64,000 nucleotides of DNA, from NCBI GenBank assembly GCA_026724425.1, contig JAIUCV010000004.1, forward strand, positions 3,668,001 to 3,732,000, read 5' to 3'. Shown here piece after piece: positions 35,281 to 47,690 of this stretch; within the stretch, counting starts at the first letter, position 1, and every line of letters starts with the position of its first letter. The notes beneath the pieces are model-generated. The model saw only the letters and a list, made by a program, of their open reading frames with translations. It did not search any database and was not told the origin of the DNA. Made by a program: the position numbers and the translations under genes. Origin of the DNA: Erythrophleum ivorense (lineage: Eukaryota > Streptophyta > Magnoliopsida > Fabales > Fabaceae).

Positions 35281-36399
35281 ATGCATAGAGAAATTTTTAT
35301 GTAAACTAAATTTACAAAAATGAATAGATTAAATTTATTATAAATAAATATATGAATATATTTTCAAGAATTTCATCAAAAATATACAATAATGCATTCA
35401 CATATTTTCTTTTATTTAACTACTTTTTTATAAACATATTTACATGAAAATTTCTATCCCCTCTAGCTTTTGTTGAGAGTTAAATTACAAATTGGATCTT
35501 GCGATTGAAGAGCCAAAAGTGGGCCCCAATATCACATTGGTTGCTTTTCCTATTGTGAAACCCACCCTTCCCATGAAAGCGTTAGCAGATTTAAATGCCA
35601 ATTTAGCTTTATGGTCCTTGAGAATAACTAATCTGACATCAGACGATGAGTTTATAGTTTCATACTTAGCAATGATTGCATCGAGGCTTCCTCTTTTCTT
35701 TCTCCTTCTTTTTTTCTTCTATTTTTCTTTCATCTCTTTTTCTAGTTGGTTAGATGATTTGTAAAATAGAAATAAAAAATATATATTATTATATATACTA
35801 AAGTTAATTGGTCACTTTTTTGCCATTTTTTTGTGTAATACTTCAAGCATATAAGCTCATAAATTAAATGAAGATACTATACACTATACATTTCATAATT
35901 TATGGGACGAGGAAATTGCTAGTAAATTAAGAAAAATCATAAAGTTTGAATACACGACTTAGAAATAGCAAAGTCAATGTGTTTGAATAATTTGCTTTTG
36001 ACTTTAGCATAAAACAGGACAATGACAGTGGAAAAGAAGACTAAAGAAGGATGAAAGAAAAATATAAGGAAAACAATCATAACATTAATAAATGTATGTT
36101 ATGTTTTTGCTCTTTCGTCTGTATTTCTTATATGTCTCTCTTGATTGTAGTTCATTAACTTCAGATCATAGCAGTGAGCTAAGGAGAAAGTAAGATCCGT
36201 GCAACAACATTTATAAGAGTATCATTCATTGTACAGCGAGTTTTGTAGATCCTGAACAATTTTTCTTTTTTACCGAGTATATCCATTAGTTTTAATTTCT
36301 TATCTGATTCCTTTTCTTTTTTCTTTGGCAAGTGATGTGACCTTGTTCTTGAAGAGTACAATTTGGACACAACAAGAGGTCAAAACCCTGCAATGGCAT
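35281..36399. other. Spacer upstream of the TIR exon
   Basis: AT-rich. A 90-codon frame at 35492-35764 matches no family I recognise. The last bases before 36400 (AAACCCTGCAATGG) match the sequence before the TNL1 start codon, so the 5' end of the gene is kept. Confidence 0.5.
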
Positions 36400-36894
36400 A
36401 TGGCGTCCAGAGAATCTTCCTTAAGCTCTTCTACTTCTAATTCAACGCCAAAATGGAAATTTGACGTTTTCTTGAGTTTTATGGGACAAGACACTCGCTT
36501 GAATTTTACAGATCACTTATATGCTGCACTAAGTAGAAGTTGTATCATAGCTTTCAAAGATAAAAGAGGAGAAGTTATATCACAACAACTCCTTAAAGCA
36601 ATTGAGGATTCTCTCGCTGCAGTTGTTGTTCTCTCCAAAAATTATGCATCTTCTACATGGTGTTTGGATGAACTCCAAAAGATTCTTGAATCTAAAAATA
36701 AATTGGGCCGACAACTTTTCCCCATCTTCTATGGTGTAGATCCATCTGATATAAGATACCAAAAAAATAGCTTTACAGAAGCTCTAGCTAAACATGAAGA
36801 GAGATTCAAAGAAAGCAAAGACAAGGTGCTAAGATGGAGAGACGCTTTGTCACAAATTGCCAACTTATCAGGTTGGGACTCCAAGGGTCGGTAA
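36400..36894 (+). CDS. TNL2 TIR exon; possible TIR-only protein
   Basis: A complete TIR exon (36400-36890) ending at GTAAGT in phase 2, exactly as in TNL1. If the intron is not spliced, the frame stops at once (TAA at 36892-36894), giving 164 residues. The FLSFMGQDTR motif is at residues 24-33 and the catalytic Glu91 lies in STWCLDEL. The segment after the second strand is four residues shorter than in TNL1 (FKDKRGEVIS against FRDDKGIERGEIIS), so the BB-loop region is shortened. The start was chosen at MASRES by alignment with TNL1's MAPSVRE; an in-frame ATG at 36325 lies upstream. The matching NBS-LRR exons are on the other strand 2.3 kb away, so the normal gene cannot be spliced. TIR-only proteins exist in plants and can trigger cell death by NADase activity; expression here is unknown. 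Confidence 0.7.
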   Translation: MASRESSLSSSTSNSTPKWKFDVFLSFMGQDTRLNFTDHLYAALSRSCIIAFKDKRGEVISQQLLKAIEDSLAAVVVLSKNYASSTWCLDELQKILESKNKLGRQLFPIFYGVDPSDIRYQKNSFTEALAKHEERFKESKDKVLRWRDALSQIANLSGWDSKGR

Positions 36895-37250
36895 GTTTTC
36901 TTTTTCTTTTTCTTTTTTTTCCTATTTTTCGTCTAGGATGATTTAATCATATTTCAAATTTTTTTTGTTTAGACATAATTGTAACTAGCAGCAGTCGAAT
37001 AGCAGCATCAATTAGAGGTAGAAAAGATAATCCATGATTCATAAACCATACCTAATATATTTAATACTTTATCTAATACTATCTAATTCATTAAAATTAT
37101 GGATTTATTGGATATGATATTTGAATTCATTTTCGTCATAAATGAATGGTGATTAATATTTGTTAGATCCACCCAAATTTTATTAAGAAAAAGGGTCTAG
37201 AATTATTTGCTATTTGTTCTATGTTTTGATATATTATTCTTTAAAATTTC
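36891..37250 (+). other. TNL2 intron 1, 5' half
   Basis: Follows the TIR exon donor. 36944-37250 repeats 34632-34939. It stops at ATTTC (37246-37250), the target site of the element that begins at 37251. Confidence 0.8.
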
Positions 37251-37830
37251 GGTCACATCCACCTTAAAACCAAGAATGTAACTAGCATGAAAAATAAACA
37301 ATTTCCCTTCTGTGAGCCTAATTAAAACTAGAATCCAAACCATAATTCATTAAGAACCTCTAATGTTTCAATACTAGATAATAGAACCAATCAGAGCAAT
37401 TATAAATCATACTTACATTAAATATAAACAATTACATTTGGCCTTTGTAAAAATTTTGACATAATTTCTTCTAAAATTTAGATCACCTAAAATTTTTACA
37501 ATTAGCACAGCCACACAATTCAATCAAAAGATAGTTCTATGCTCAACACAACTCACTTTACAGCAATTCTAAGGATGGGCGATCTTATTTGTAGTTTAGT
37601 GGAGCTGCATATATATTACATAACAAAATAGACTTCATTTGGATCATCAAAACATGCCCACGCGAATAGATGCAGGGCTCACCAAGATTGAAGGAGGATG
37701 ACTGATCCTAAGCCACTGAAAAAGAATTAGGTTCAGTTCTAGTATTTGAAAAAGAGAAATATTGAAAATAAAAGGGTTAGTTGAATACTCAATGAATAAA
37801 TAAAGCTAATTATTAAGAAATAAAACAATT
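37251..37830 (-). mobile_element. Broken element, right-end piece
   Basis: Begins GGTCACATCC, a one- to two-base variant of the family end TGTCACACCC. It matches the reverse complement of 23524 to about 22950 (landmarks: GGGCTCACCAAG, CCTAAGC, ACTCAATGAATAA). It stops without the other end; the remainder is the piece starting at 43115. Its right boundary (about 37820-37870) is one inversion junction. Confidence 0.7.
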
Positions 37831-39153
37831 TCACATTAAAGATCAATTCAAATAAGCACTTTTACAATGTATAATTTTTTAATAATAAAAAATTACACAT
37901 AAGTTTTAGTCTTTTAATTTATGAGTAACTTACATAAATTTTCCTTAAATTTATGAGTAAATCTCTTTTTATTTTTAAAATATATATTGATCTCCCTTGA
38001 AATAAAAAGTTATACACTTTAATCTAATTTAATTTTTTTTACCTAAATTACCCTCTATTTAAAAATTTTGTTAAATTAAAAAAATATATATTTAAGTTAA
38101 TAAAGTGTATTTTAGTCAAAAATTTTTAAATTAGACAAAAGTATAAGCTATATTTTTCTTTTCAAAAAAGATATATGTATATTCTAAAAATAAGAGGAAA
38201 ATTTGCGTAACTTCACCAAAATTCAAAAAAAAATCTATATAATTTACTCTTAATTGATTAAAGACACTGGCTGTTCATTTTTCAACACACGAAGACTATG
38301 ATATATGTTAGTAGAAACTGAGTCATCAAAACATGATCAGATGCATCACTAAATTAGTGACACAATCAATCCACACATCAAAGACAATTAAATAGAATTT
38401 TATCTCTCAATACATCATCCTATTGGGTCACTAATACATAAATCAATTGTTGAAGCGTAAATAATACATAAACAATGATAATCAATCAAACGATTGTCAT
38501 GCACTCATATAATCGGTAAAATTCACATAAATTAAAGTTTATTACCAGATTCAAAACTTCTTAATTAATATTAAATATTAAAATTGTCACTATACATAAA
38601 TAATTCTCCTCGTAACAAATCATTGAACATCTACTATGCGTTTAACAATATACAGTATCTAATGTAATTGGAAATAACAATAAAATACATAGAGGATTGT
38701 CATAATGACAAAAATTAAAAAAATAAAATAAGAAACAGGAAAAATGATAAATAAACATCTTTCTTAACAATTTCTTGTTTAAATTGTTTATCTCAAGTTT
38801 AAAAAATTAATTAATAAAGAGGTTGAGAGATATTAGAAGTCATGTTTCAAATTTTAATGGACAATAGAAAAATTGCTTACTGGATCAATAATTGCAATAC
38901 TTGGCTATAATAATTAAATAGTATAATTATAGAAGTTTTGAATTTTCAAATAAGTTTTCCCTAATTATATAACTTCATATTTGTTAGAAACATATATGGC
39001 AAGACCAAATTCAAAAATGCCCAAGGTATGAAACGATAATTGGACAGGAAGTATAAGGTGGCACAGAAAACTATAGGACTTGATTAAACAAATTTGATAA
39101 AGAAAAATAGTTGCCTGAATTTTTGAAGTGAAAGTTGAAGAGCATAAATAGGA
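37831..39153. other. TNL2 3' flank
   Basis: AT-rich. About 38820-38875 and 39005-39153 match the DNA beyond the TNL1 stop (8500-8715), with about 120 bases extra at 38880-39000. No gene seen in the rest. Confidence 0.55.
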
Positions 39154-42100
39154 CTATAGAAGAGGTGAGTAATTATTACCTCTTCTTCTCTTTTTCTCTC
39201 TGTCTTGGTTGGGCAACACTCGAAAGATTGCTAGTGTTCCGTACAATACGGAGTGGGGAACAAAGACCTGAGAAGTGCCACCCTCTGCTACGGTTATTTT
39301 GTTGAAATCATTTTTGTTGCACCACTCTTCCATGTCTTCTTTACATAACACAGGCCATCCACAATCCAATATTCGAACCCCACAAGGACGTTTACCAAAT
39401 GCAACACCAAGCCAAAGTTTTATGTGAAGGCAATTGTTATCACCTCTTAGATGTTGCCAACATGTTTTACCATTGAAATGTAAAAGCATTAGGTGGAGTT
39501 GAGGAATCTGAGGATGCCCAACCTTAAAAATAACATGTGCCCTTTTTTTCAATGTATAATTATCGTCTTCAGGAGCTTTAGAACTCCAGGAAATGAAAGC
39601 CATAGAGGAGTCCTGTGATATTTTGAGGCATACAGCAATTCCGGACCATTCACTTGCGCGACAATATTGAGGGATGTCCACCCTTATTAATACTTGACCA
39701 TCATATTTAAGAAAACGACCTTTATTTGGAAACCATGATGGTATTTCAATCCCCGGAATAGTTCCTAAAAAATCTCTTTGAGGAAGATATTCTGACTGCA
39801 ACGAAATTAAACTATCATGAAGAGAAATTACCACGAGAAAAGGAGCATGTAAGAAAAAGAAAGGAGAGAAAGAGATATACATACCTCAATATGCTTGAAC
39901 AATGTACGCACATATTTAGCTCGATGGCGATACTAAAACAGCGAAATGGAAATAGTCATGTTATATATGTAGTTAAAAGAAAAGATACATAAATCAATAG
40001 ATAGATCACAGTTAGACAAATATACCTCATGGTCAAGTGAAGAAAAGAGATTCCATAATTGTCTCTCTGATAAAGGTTCCAATGAATGACAATTGAACGT
40101 TTCCAATCGAATTAACCGTGGCGGAAGTTTCGGCAATGACTTGAGCCTTTTGCAAGAATTCAGGAAAAGATAGTGTAGTCGAAAAATATTAGAGATGCAA
40201 CCAGCGGGTAGATCAACAAAGTTGTTTCCTCCCAGATGTAATTCAAGCAATGATGATAAACCGTCCATATTATCAGGAATTGATCCATCTCCAATGCCAC
40301 AGTAGCTTAAATCTAACTCTATTAATGATGTTAGATTAAAGCCCATCATGTGACGTAAACTCCAACTTGACACATTGAGTTCCTTGTGATTACTTAATTG
40401 AGCAGTGAATGGAGTCACTTCTGTTTTGGAAGTTTCACTTATGTCATGTTTTTCCAAGGCCTCATTTTCATTCAAATCTTCTATCAGCTTAGAAAATTTT
40501 GGGCAATTAGAAATTCGGAGAGTTGTGAGATTCTTCAAATTGTGGAAGATAAGGGGAAGAAAAACAAGATTGAGGCAGCCACTCAACTTCAAATCTTTAA
40601 GACCAGTCAAGAATCCAAGTGATTCAGGAAGTTTTGTTATAGCAGTATACCTTATATCAAGCAAGGATAATTTTTTCATACCAAACTCTGGGAGCACTGA
40701 AACTTTACAGCACCCACAAAGATCCAACTTTATCAGAGAATTCCTTTCCAGTTTTCTTGGAAGGATTTCAAGACTTTCGCAGTATTGCAAATCCACTTCA
40801 ACAAGCTTTTTCAGCTCTCCAGGTGAAGGATGAACCACAACAAGGTATTTGCACCGATTAAGAATTAAACTTTCTAAATTTGGAACTCCAGAGAAATTTG
40901 GAGTTTCGGTCAAATATTCGGAAAAGTTTAGGTCAATAAACTTCAGCTCTTTCATAAACTGATCAAACAAAAGATAAGAGAATCAGCCTCAGAAAACAAT
41001 GTACCAGTATAATATCGACAACAGTATATAAGATAAATTATAGTGCATGAAGTGTCTCAACTGTATGCCATTCCAAAGTTGCTTTATTTTGCTACAATTC
41101 ATTTGAATTTGAACAAGTTTATCCAATGGAATTTCAAGGGGAAGAGCTTCTAGAGGACATGATGGCCATTGAACAACTTTTAATGCACTAGAAAGGCATT
41201 TGAGACCATTGGGAAGTTTCACTAGACTTGGTAAGATGAGTAATCTGAGATTGCACATCTTTGAAAAAGCTTTAGGATCCCAGTGTACTTCATATGGGTT
41301 GAATGGCAAAACAATAGCTTGTATTGCTTCTGATCCCTAACAAAAATGCCCATTGCCAGAAAAATAACATGAGAATGATAAGTATAGCATATTAAAAATG
41401 TTAGATTTATTACAATAACAATGAGATATCTAGAAAATAAGATACTCACTGTATTATTTTTCAATACTTCATCAATATCCTTGGGATTCCACAATCTACT
41501 GCGTTTGCAAGCATTAATAGGAGATTCTTGAAAAAAAAAAACTCTTACCCAATTCTTGAAGTAAATCATGCATCTCTAAGCAACAATTTCCAAACCAATC
41601 ATTCTTTTCAATGAGCAAAGTCTTTTCAATTAGAACACTTATTCCAATTGTTGGATGAAGATCACAATATTTCATAATTTGGGTTACTTCATCTTTGTTC
41701 CATCCCTTGAAAAGACAAGCAATATCTAAAAATATTGTCTTTTCTTCATCATTTAATCCATCATAACTTATTTTAAGTATTTGAAGAATATTATCACCTG
41801 GAATTTGTTTCAACCTGTCTAAAGCATCTTCCCATTCAGGTATACTTCTTCTACAAAGAAAAGAACCTAACATTTTGAGTGCTAAAGGAAGAACTCCTGC
41901 ATATTTAATCACCGATTTAGACAACTCCAAATAATTCTCTTCAGGATGATCCTTTTTGAATGCTTTCTTAGAAAAGAGTTGAAGAGATTCATCTTTCTTC
42001 ATGGTTTCAATCTCATATATTCCATGCACTCCATGTGATTTCAACAAGTACATATTTCTAGTTGTTATAATTACTCTGCTCTCTGTACCAAACCACTCTA

Positions 42101-42555
42101 GATTTCTAGCCAAATTCTCTAATTAACTAATATGATTTATATCATCAAGGACAAGGAGAACTTTTTTAGAGCGAAAAAGGTTTCTTATTATCTTCTTTCC
42201 TTCATACTCATCCTTAATTACCATGTTACTTATATTGAGATGTGAAAGAAGCTTTCTTCGCAAATCTACTTGGCCCTCTCTTTTTGAAGCCTCTCTAACA
42301 TTGACAAGAAAGCAACACATTTCAAATTGGCTAGAGATTCTTTCATAAACAACTCTAGCAAGAGTTGTCTTACCAATAATGCCCATACCCCATATCCCTA
42401 CAAAACAGACATCATCCAACTTTATCCCTAAGAGTGAATTCATTTGAACCATCCTTGAGTAAATTCCAACAAAATTATTATGGTAAGATGGCAATTTAGA
42501 ACATAAATTGGTCCATATTACTTCAACAATGTTTTGGATAAGATCTGTTTCATGC
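39154..42555 (-). pseudogene. TNL2 NBS-LRR-jelly-roll part, pseudogene
   Basis: Exons on the minus strand correspond one to one with TNL1: 42555 to about 41450 (NBS), 41336-41061, 40958-40026 (LRR), 39932-39885 (48 nt, as in TNL1) and 39795-39154 (jelly roll, IPGIEIPSWFP). The NBS exon starts in phase 2, matching the TIR exon at 36.9 kb. Lesions: a TAA stop at 42123-42125, just after kinase-2, where TNL1 has CAA; one extra base in an A11 tract at 41531-41541, frameshifting after the MHD region; and loss of the exon-3 donor (TT instead of GT, at 41060-41059). The P-loop reads GMGIIGKTT instead of GMGGIGKTT. The LRR and jelly-roll exons are still open. There is no TIR exon in the correct orientation. 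Most similar to TNL1, so a tandem paralogue. Confidence 0.9.
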
Positions 42556-43114
42556 CTACAAAAAGAAATAGATTTCAATGAGCTTAATATGAATTACAAT
42601 CATGATAAAATAAAGTTAAAACGACAAAACGCGATTTCATAAATTTATCTTCTTTTTTTTATAATTGGGCATTGTTATGATAATTTCATAAAATATTATA
42701 GTCAATGACAAGGATGGGAAAAAAGGGGATTGTGAATTAGGATGCAAGTTTAAAAATTGATCCATCAGTCCATTAAGAATGTGATAATTTTCAAAAAAAA
42801 AAAATTTATCCACAACTCAATTTGTAGAGGAATATAAATTCATCCATTAATTTGTTAATATGAATTGCCATTCGATCAACCCATCATTTAAAATTTGATT
42901 TTTCTGTTAACAAATTAGAATGAATACCAACTATAAATAAAATCTCCAAACTAAAAAAATATAAAAGAAAATTTATTATTTAAAAATTCATGTTTTACAA
43001 GAAATAATTAAATAGGGAAAATTATAGTTGTGTTTGCTAATAGGGGAATTTATTGTAAAGTAATCTATTTTCTTTAAAAATGACTGAAAGTTGGGGGAAA
43101 AAGTTAAGAAAAAT
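42556..43114 (-). other. TNL2 intron 1, 3' half
   Basis: Acceptor TTTTTGTAG directly before the NBS exon on the minus strand. 42780-43109 is the reverse complement of 34940-35280. It ends at AAAAT (43110-43114), whose complement ATTTT is one base from the ATTTC at the other end of the broken element. Confidence 0.8.
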
Positions 43115-46100
43115 TGTAAAAGCCCAAATATGTATATGTGGCAATTTATTTGCAAAAGTAACGGGAAATGAGGCTTAGATCTAGTGGCAGCTAGGGACAT
43201 TTTTATCCTCAAAGTCTCAGGTTCAAGCTTCAGCTGGGATATTGTTCAAAATATTTTTCTCCTTTTAGGTCATACTTTATTCTATCGAAATACACCCCAC
43301 CCCCCATTTGCAAGGTTGGAAACCTTGGTTTTTGGTCCTTTCCCTCTCCAAATTTCCTACTGTGCACCTATCCATCAGAGTTGAGTTTTCAGACTATAGC
43401 GACAGGTTCATAACTACCAGGAAAATGTCTACCGATGGCCCTTTTAACGTAGCACCTCTATTCCTTTACTTGCTTCAATCTACACATTTCTCCTTGCTAC
43501 AACCGAGCTTGGTTTCTCTCAGGTCTAAATGTCGGTTCGCTCATTATTTCATTTCCCATTTGCTTTGCAATTATTTTGTATATTCCCTCTTTTTTGGTAT
43601 GGTTCTCGGCCTGAGTTACAGCACATTTGTTGTTGGTTAGGTGTCCTTAATAACCTTCAAGTCTTTTTGTTTGCTGGTGTGTGGTTGTTCTTCCTTTTGG
43701 CTTAAAATTTTGCTTTACACATTCTCCCTTCTGATTCTCGACCAAACAGAACAAAAGTGGGTGTGGCTGATCTTGTGTGTACCTTGGCTAGATTGGATAG
43801 GGGACCAAGAGAGGGTAGAGGGAAGTGCATAAGACTATATTTAGTTCCATCTTTTCTTGTCATCTTGAGTCTCAAACAAGCAGGGCAATTAGGCGTATGT
43901 GTGTGGTTGCTCTTATGGTAGGGCTCGGCTAGGAGGTGCAAACAGTATGAGGGAAGAAGGTGAGTGGGAAATTTTGAGAAGCTACCCTTTTCATTTTGTC
44001 ACACCCCACAAATTTAAGTACGATGACGCAGAAGTGGAAAAATAAAAAAAATAATTATGGGTATCAATTTTGATTCATATAAAATATATAAGCTTTCTTT
44101 TAAAGGGCATTTGTAGAAATTTCGACAGAATCCCCTCTATAATGTGGACCTCCCAATATTTCTATAAAGTATCAGACAATACAATACATCCATTCAGACC
44201 AAAAGAAACATCCGGGGAGTGAGGATGCCCTAACTATGATTCAGTAGAGCCAACTTTACAAGATTCAAAACAAAATACACATACAGACAAAATACACCAA
44301 CATGAGCCACTGCAGGCTCGTCAAAGAAGTAATCGAAATATCCACCACTAGAAGACGACTGGAGGTAGATTAGGGTCCCTACTGCTCTCTAAAAAAAAAA
44401 ATTTAAAAGAAAAGTGAGTTTGTTACTCAATGAATAAGTAATGCTAACCCTTTTTTTTTTTTAAATAGAGATAAAGCCAAGAATATATATTTATTGCATT
44501 AGAACATGCTTTATGCAAAAGTTTTATTAAGATGCACTGAAAGCACCTAAACAGAACCAATTGGAAACAGACGTAGAGCACATAACTCGCGGAAAAAATA
44601 ACTACAGATGCAAAGCTTTTAGCTTGCGAAGACAACATAAGTCCACGTGTGGTGGCCTACACACGGGGCTAGCACCGCCCCTGCTAGTTGAGGTACAGAT
44701 CATGGTGCACCAGGGCTAACATCTACTGCTGTTAGTTACAGGGTTCTGAGCAGGTAACTTCATAAACAATACATTTCTCCAATTAACATTTCAAACAAAA
44801 CACCATTCAAATCGGTTTCATAGTAAGATTTCCAATTAACTCAAACATCCGTCAATTTGCAAAATTTCATGTTCGAATCGATTTTTGATAAACATATATA
44901 TTACAAAACATTTAAATAGGTATCTCCATAAATAGATTACCCGATTTTTAGAACACTGCAAGGAAACTTAATAATAAAATAATAGTTTCTCGTTTACTCA
45001 CGGTCCGCATTACTTACTCACCTTCTGAGATACAACAGAAATTCCCTGCCCCTTTCCTCGGCTATAACTCAGTCTCTTGAATACCCTACAAGACCTGTTC
45101 ACCAGATTTTAGACGATGAATCACTCCAATTAATTTCTTACAGGACTTATCTTAATTTAAAATTTATTCCTCTACTCAATTTCACGCCTTCCATATTCAT
45201 ACAATGTATACCATATACATATATTGTGCTCTCGTTTCCCTAATTCCACTTAGGAGTTAAACCCAAAACCCGGAAATAAAGAAAACGCATACCGTCTTTA
45301 ATCTGTAGCCACACGAAAAAGGGAAACTTATTCTGCGTAAATATAAGTTGACAAGTAAGAAAAAGCACAGTGGGGATTTTGTCTTTAATTAAGAATATAT
45401 ATGCAGAATTTTGGGAGGAATTAACATATGGGAGAATGGACATACAAGTAAGTATGAATGAAGTCAGAATTTAATCCAACTAAAATCACTTCCTGCACCA
45501 CCTTTTCTCCTGCGCAGGAACTCTCTAAGCTGGCCACTACAGAAACGCATCACCAAGTTAAGGAACAAAGGAGGGAGACGCATGAAAAGTTGACCAGAAA
45601 AACAACACATACCTCAGAATTTTCCAGGCCCAAAATCACTATACAGCGTTGCTCTCCTACCACACACCCACAGCCATGAGCTCAGCTTAAACCAAAAGGA
45701 GGAAATGGGCTGCACTAGACAGGGAACCAGCAAACAATATGGCGTGAAAAGGGAGAGGGAGGTGAACCCAGCAAAAGCAATTTGTATGGCAGAATTTCAG
45801 ACCTGTGAGGGTGACTTTCTAGCGTGATTTCACCAGTATCCAGCAGCAAAAATGGAACAAATTCAAGGAGCAACTTTGCAGCTGAAATTCAAACCAAAAC
45901 CAACGCTGAACAGGGGTAGTAAGGTGGTGCTGAACAGAGGAGGAAAATTGCAGCGTTTACTCAGCATACAGTTCGTCCAGTAGGGAGCTTCCATGCAACT
46001 GAATGAAGCAGCAAAACTAGAGGAAATTCACAGCTCGAAGAAGCAGAAGTGCAGTGTCCAGCAACTCGAAGAAGCAGGAAAACTAGCGTCCAGCAAAACA

Positions 46101-47690
46101 GGGGAGGAAGATGCAAAGTTCTATCGGTTCTGTGATTGCTTTGCTGGAAGGATATATGTTGCAGAATTCTGGATGAGAGATGACCGAAAAACCAGCTGGA
46201 AGGAAGTAAAAGGAGGGATATATATATAAAGTTACAGAATGAAGGAAGCTGGTACGTGGCAGCTGCAAGAATCAGCATGGAAAAGTCAAACCTCCCTCCT
46301 TTCCATATATATTCTCATGCACGTTCGCACGTCGGGTTTTACACATTTGCTTCTTCAACATTGGGAATCTTAATGCTATTATTAATGTGGTTTTGTGTTG
46401 CATGGAGCTCTCTATTTTTATTTGGGATTCAAATACATTTCATAAGCTTTCAAGTCAATTATTGAGATTTTTGGGACTATAAGTTTAGTAGTTGATATGA
46501 TTAAATTGCTTTGAGTTTTGAATGGGGATAGCCTTTGGCCCAATATATATATATATATATATATATACCCTGCTTTTGCCTATTATTATTTACTTCATTC
46601 ATTTACATTGTAGACTACTAAAATATTGGAAAGGTTTATAGTCAAATAGAGAGAATTTAAGAACTTCAAGTTGGGCATTTTTAGGGAGTTCATTTACTAT
46701 TGAGAAAAATTTTAACTTCCCCAAGATAAACTTTATGAATGCTAGTTGACCAAGTAAGGAAGCGAGGGATGGCAAATTCATAAATTAAGGTTATGCGTGT
46801 TAGTAGTGGTTAGAAGAAATGGGTACAATAGAGTGTTGAAATTGTAACTCGGATGAGTAGATTTGTACCAGTGTCATGGAAAGGGACCTAATAAATCACT
46901 ATATTAGAGAAAATTGTTAAGACTAGGTGTTTGGGTAAATATGATAAATTTCATAATTTGACAATTGAAGTCATTTAAATATTAAGATTTTGTGAACTGG
47001 TATATAGGATATTCGGGAGAGTTAGTCACAACTAAAGATTTAGCGGAGAATACAATAGGGAACTCTTTTGCATCATCTTAAGTGGTGAGTAAATAATGCC
47101 GACTATGTGCTATATACATGCATATATATATACACCATGCAACTCCGTTTCAAGGCTTGTGATTAAACATTTCTCAATTAATTGTATTTATTTTACTAAT
47201 TGTGTTTCTAATTATTTAATTATTTGAATGTCTATTTAAGTATTTCTGGACTTTAGGAGGACTATATATACACCAATGTTAGAAATCATCTGTGTTTTAT
47301 GATGGGAATTTTAATTCAACTTTCTTGATCTCATGGTAAACTAGATTATTTCATGATGCATATTGTTTACATATTCTGACAATATGTATACATAATTAAA
47401 AATTTTGATTTGCTTCAATCATGTACTTATAAGATTATTCTTGCAGGAGCTATCTATTTCGAGACCTTGTAGCTAGCCATAATAGCAGTTAGCCACAGTG
47501 CACTATAATACATACCCCAACTAGTAAGGCTATTGCTAGCCTCATAGGGTTAGCCACCACACATGGATCTGTTTCAATTTTTGCAAGTGGATTGCTTGGC
47601 GTATGTGTTACTTACCCTCGCAAGCTATGTGCTTTACGTTTAATTCATTTGACACCAACTAGACGCTCCTATTGTATTGATGAATGATTT
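43115..47690 (+). mobile_element. Broken element, left-end piece, split by a nested copy
   Basis: Starts TGTAAAAGCCC at 43115. 43620-43990 matches 21820-22190, and after the nested insertion 46349 to about 47690 matches 22205 to about 22960 (shared TCTTAATGCT, then CATAAGCTTTCAAG and the GCTAGCC region). The family's GGGTGTGACA end is missing here, and is found instead at 37251. The right boundary (about 47680-47710) is the second inversion junction. Confidence 0.75.
43992..46348 (-). mobile_element. Nested solo-LTR-like element, 2347 bp
   Basis: The element runs 43997-46343, begins TGTCACACCC and ends GGGTTTTACA, inverted relative to its host element. It is flanked by the 5-bp direct repeat CATTT (43992-43996 and 46344-46348). 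Removing it restores the match between the host and the copy at 21.3 kb. No coding domains; open frames inside it (for example 45961-46278 minus) resemble nothing known. Confidence 0.85.

Noticed and set aside
35492..35764. 90-codon plus-strand ORF as a gene
   Set aside because: No recognisable domain, hydrophobic low-complexity end, in AT-rich spacer; no splice or promoter support.
36400..42555. TIR exon and NBS-LRR as two separate convergent genes (a paired-receptor arrangement)
   Set aside because: Exon phases match as one gene, the two intron halves are complementary to one unbroken intron copy, and both halves end at opposite ends of the same broken element. A single inverted gene explains all of this.
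43184..46465. Many short ORFs in and around the nested elements
   Set aside because: They lie inside noncoding LTR-like repeats and differ between copies of the family.
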